Notes under the pieces: generated by a model | The model's database searches: none | What the model was told of the DNA's origin: nothing | What the model saw: only the letters and a program-made list of their open reading frames with translations | Source: Rhodospirillales bacterium | GTDB taxonomy: Bacteria; Pseudomonadota; Alphaproteobacteria; Reyranellales; Reyranellaceae | DNA length: 64,000 nt | Assembly: GCA_016185145.1 (NCBI GenBank) | Contig: JACPOB010000134.1 | Span: 1 to 64,000 of the forward strand | Direction: 5' to 3' | Translations under genes and position numbers: made by a program | Shown here: piece by piece, positions 62,056-64,000 of the stretch | Position numbering within the stretch: position 1 is the first letter of the stretch | Layout: each line of letters starts with the position of its first letter

Positions 62056-64000
62056 ATGGACGTTCGTAGCTGGCTTGAAAGACTGGGCCTCGGCCAATAC
62101 GCGGATGCCTTCGTCTCCAATCACATCGACGACCGGCTGCTGCGCGGGCTTTCGTCCGACGACCTGCGCGAGCTCGGTGTCGCCTCGCTCGGCCATCGCA
62201 AGCGGCTGCTGGAGGCCATCGCGAGCCTGAAGGACGCGGGACCACCCGGTGCGCAGGAGGCGGAGCGTCGGCGCGTAGCGGTGCTGTTCGCCGATCTCTG
62301 CCGCTTTACGGAGCTTTCGGGCGAGCTCGGCGCCGAGGAAATGCGCCGTATCGTCGACCGTTTCCTCACGCGGGCGGACGCGTTGATCGTCGAGCACGGC
62401 GGCTCGGTCGACAAGCACATCGGCGATGCCACGATGGCGGTGTTCGGCGCTCCTGTGGCGCATGAGGACGATCCGCTGCGCGCCGTTGCCGCGGCCGATG
62501 CAATTCAGCGGGCGATGCCGGCCCTTTCGGCCGATCTCGGCCGGCCCGTGGGGCTGCCGCTCCTCGCTCATATCGGTATTGCCCTGGGGGAGGTCGTGGC
62601 CGGTGAGGTCGGCGGCGCGGTGCGCCGCGACTACACGGTGCTGGGCGAGACGGTGAACCTCGCCGCCCGCATCGTCGCCGAGGCGAAGCCGGGCGAGACC
62701 GTGTTGGACGACTCGGCGTGGCGTGCCGTTTCGGACCGGGTGCGCGGCACGCTTCTCGGCGAGCGTTCGCTCAAGGGCATCGCGGCGCCGCAGCGCCTGT
62801 GGCGCCTCGAAGGCTTGCGTGACGTGGCGACGACGGGGCGGCTTCCGTTCGTCGGCCGCGAGATCGAACTGGCGCAGGTATCGGCCGTGCTGGCAGCGCC
62901 GCGGCGCGGAGCATTGCTGCATCTGCGCGGTGAGGCGGGCATCGGCAAGAGCCGCGTTCTGGCCGAAGGCCTGATGGAAGCCGTCGGTCGCGGCTTCGTC
63001 ACGTTCCTGGTGCGCGTGCTCGACTTCGGCGCCGGACGCCGGCAGACGCCATTGCGCGTCATGGCCGAGGCGCTCGTGGCGGCGAGGCCCGACTGGATCG
63101 ACGATCGCACGATCGACGGCGGTCTGCGCGCGGCGCTGCATGACGTGCTGGCGCGCGCCATGCCCGAGGGGCTCGCGACGCCATATGCCGCGATGCAGGA
63201 TGCGAAGCGTGCGGCGCTGCGCGCCGAAGCGGTCGCCGAACTTGCCGCGGTCGTTGCCGAGACCACGCCGCTCGCCATCGGCGTCGAGGACCTCCATTGG
63301 GCCGGCGACACGCTGCGGGCCTTCGTGCGCGCGGCGGCGCGGTTGACGCTGGCGCGGCCGCTGGTCCTGCTGACGACAGCGCGGCCGGAGGGCGATCCCG
63401 TCGACTCCGCCTTTCGTCGCGACCTGGGCGGCGCATCGGTCGTCGTGGTGGAGCTTGGACCCTTGCGTCGCGACGCCATGCAGCGGCTGGCGCAGGCCGC
63501 GGCGAGCGCCGTCGACGAGGCCGTGGTCGACCGCTTCGTGGCGCGGTCGGGCGGCAATCCGCTCTTCCTCGAGCAGCTTGCCCTCAGTGCCGCGGAATCG
63601 GAGTCGGCTCCGCTCCCCGGGTCGATCCGCGGCCTCGTGCAGGCGCGGTTGGACAGGCTGACACGGTCCGACCGTACGGCCTTGCAGGCGGCTTCGGTGC
63701 TCGGTCAGCGCTTTTCGGTGGCCGCCCTTCAGGCGATGGCAGGGGAGGGCACCTACGATCCACGGCCCCTGATCGATGGCGGCTTGCTGGTGCGCGACGG
63801 CGACATGCTGATGTTCGCCCATGCGCTCATCCAGGAGGCGACTTATGCGTCGTTGCTGCGGGAGACGGCGCAGCGATATCACCGGCGCGCCGCCGACTGG
63901 CTGGGCGAAAGCGAGCCTGAGCTGCGGGCGCAGCATCTCGATCGCGCCGGCGATCCGGCTGCACCGTCGGCCTATCGGATGGCTGCCGAAAGCCTGCGTA
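62056..64000 (+). CDS. SAM-domain class III cyclase with AAA-type ATPase domain (runs off window)
   Basis: At least 648 residues; the end lies outside. Order: sterile-alpha-motif domain (about 1-60, VRSWLERLGLGQYADAFVSN ... LGHRKRLLEAI), class III cyclase (about 73-205) with metal aspartates Asp80 (LFADLCRFT) and Asp124 (KHIGDATMAVFG) and RDYTVLGETVNLAARI, then an AAA/AfsR-type ATPase module starting LPFVGREIELAQV with Walker A GEAGIGKS (292-299). Such proteins are large cytoplasmic signalling ATPases usually ending in TPR repeats. The cyclase residues look complete. It starts 32 bases after the dienelactone hydrolase gene. Confidence 0.87.
   Translation, partial: MDVRSWLERLGLGQYADAFVSNHIDDRLLRGLSSDDLRELGVASLGHRKRLLEAIASLKDAGPPGAQEAERRRVAVLFADLCRFTELSGELGAEEMRRIVDRFLTRADALIVEHGGSVDKHIGDATMAVFGAPVAHEDDPLRAVAAADAIQRAMPALSADLGRPVGLPLLAHIGIALGEVVAGEVGGAVRRDYTVLGETVNLAARIVAEAKPGETVLDDSAWRAVSDRVRGTLLGERSLKGIAAPQRLWRLEGLRDVATTGRLPFVGREIELAQVSAVLAAPRRGALLHLRGEAGIGKSRVLAEGLMEAVGRGFVTFLVRVLDFGAGRRQTPLRVMAEALVAARPDWIDDRTIDGGLRAALHDVLARAMPEGLATPYAAMQDAKRAALRAEAVAELAAVVAETTPLAIGVEDLHWAGDTLRAFVRAAARLTLARPLVLLTTARPEGDPVDSAFRRDLGGASVVVVELGPLRRDAMQRLAQAAASAVDEAVVDRFVARSGGNPLFLEQLALSAAESESAPLPGSIRGLVQARLDRLTRSDRTALQAASVLGQRFSVAALQAMAGEGTYDPRPLIDGGLLVRDGDMLMFAHALIQEATYASLLRETAQRYHRRAADWLGESEPELRAQHLDRAGDPAAPSAYRMAAESLR

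Overview
The window is a GC-rich stretch with dense, often overlapping genes and no phage or transposase genes. The isc operon order (iscR, two cysteine desulfurases, iscU, iscA, hscB, hscA, fdx, iscX), the glnE/bcp pair, an alphaproteobacterial-type elongator tRNA-Met, the peptide-type ABC importer and many glutathione S-transferase, epoxide hydrolase and cupin genes all suggest a free-living alphaproteobacterium. It looks like the Rhodospirillales or Reyranella neighbourhood, but that placement is an inference from gene content and was not tested.

Layout. 1-9.9 kb holds housekeeping genes: bcp (partial), glnE, a large AsmA/YhdP-like envelope protein, tyrS, anmK and an alpha/beta hydrolase with a probable frameshift. 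10-16.8 kb is a complete ISC iron-sulfur cluster operon with an operator-like palindrome in front of iscR. 16.9-18.2 kb has two paralogous glycine-zipper lipoproteins, followed by about 500 bases without a convincing gene. 18.7-22.7 kb has an NTF2-like protein, mnmA, a VOC protein, a remnant of a TctC-type binding protein, tRNA-Met with its promoter, and a GMC oxidoreductase. 22.9-30.2 kb has a membrane cyclase with a c-type haem motif, TfoX-like, ferredoxin-NADP reductase, epoxide hydrolase, a frameshifted citryl-CoA lyase, a TIGR03084-like protein, a cupin and a GST. 30.3-43 kb is a divergent catabolic locus: on the minus strand a dipeptide-type ABC importer with an embedded amidohydrolase, and on the plus strand a DapA-like aldolase/lyase, dihydropyrimidinase, DinB, a ParDE toxin-antitoxin pair, N-carbamoyl-D-amino-acid hydrolase and a flavin reductase. 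43.1-59.3 kb is a pentose-phosphate locus (HAD, tal, pgi, gnd, tkt, zwf, HAD, pgl, rpe, a fused rpiA-gluconokinase) that runs into two glycoside hydrolases. 59.4-64 kb has a proline-rich membrane protein, an APH-like kinase, a dienelactone hydrolase and the start of a SAM-cyclase-ATPase regulator.

The most distinctive non-genic signal is a set of at least thirteen palindromic elements in several families. They sit at gene ends and inside intercistronic gaps of both long operons. One family has variable stems that stay self-complementary around conserved loops (TCC, TCATGA, GGA), giving a cloverleaf-like fold. One copy of a second family appears to supply the ribosome binding site, start codon and first codons of the GH13 enzyme. 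Two genes (citryl-CoA lyase and the alpha/beta hydrolase) carry apparent one-base deletions, which could be real decay or assembly errors.
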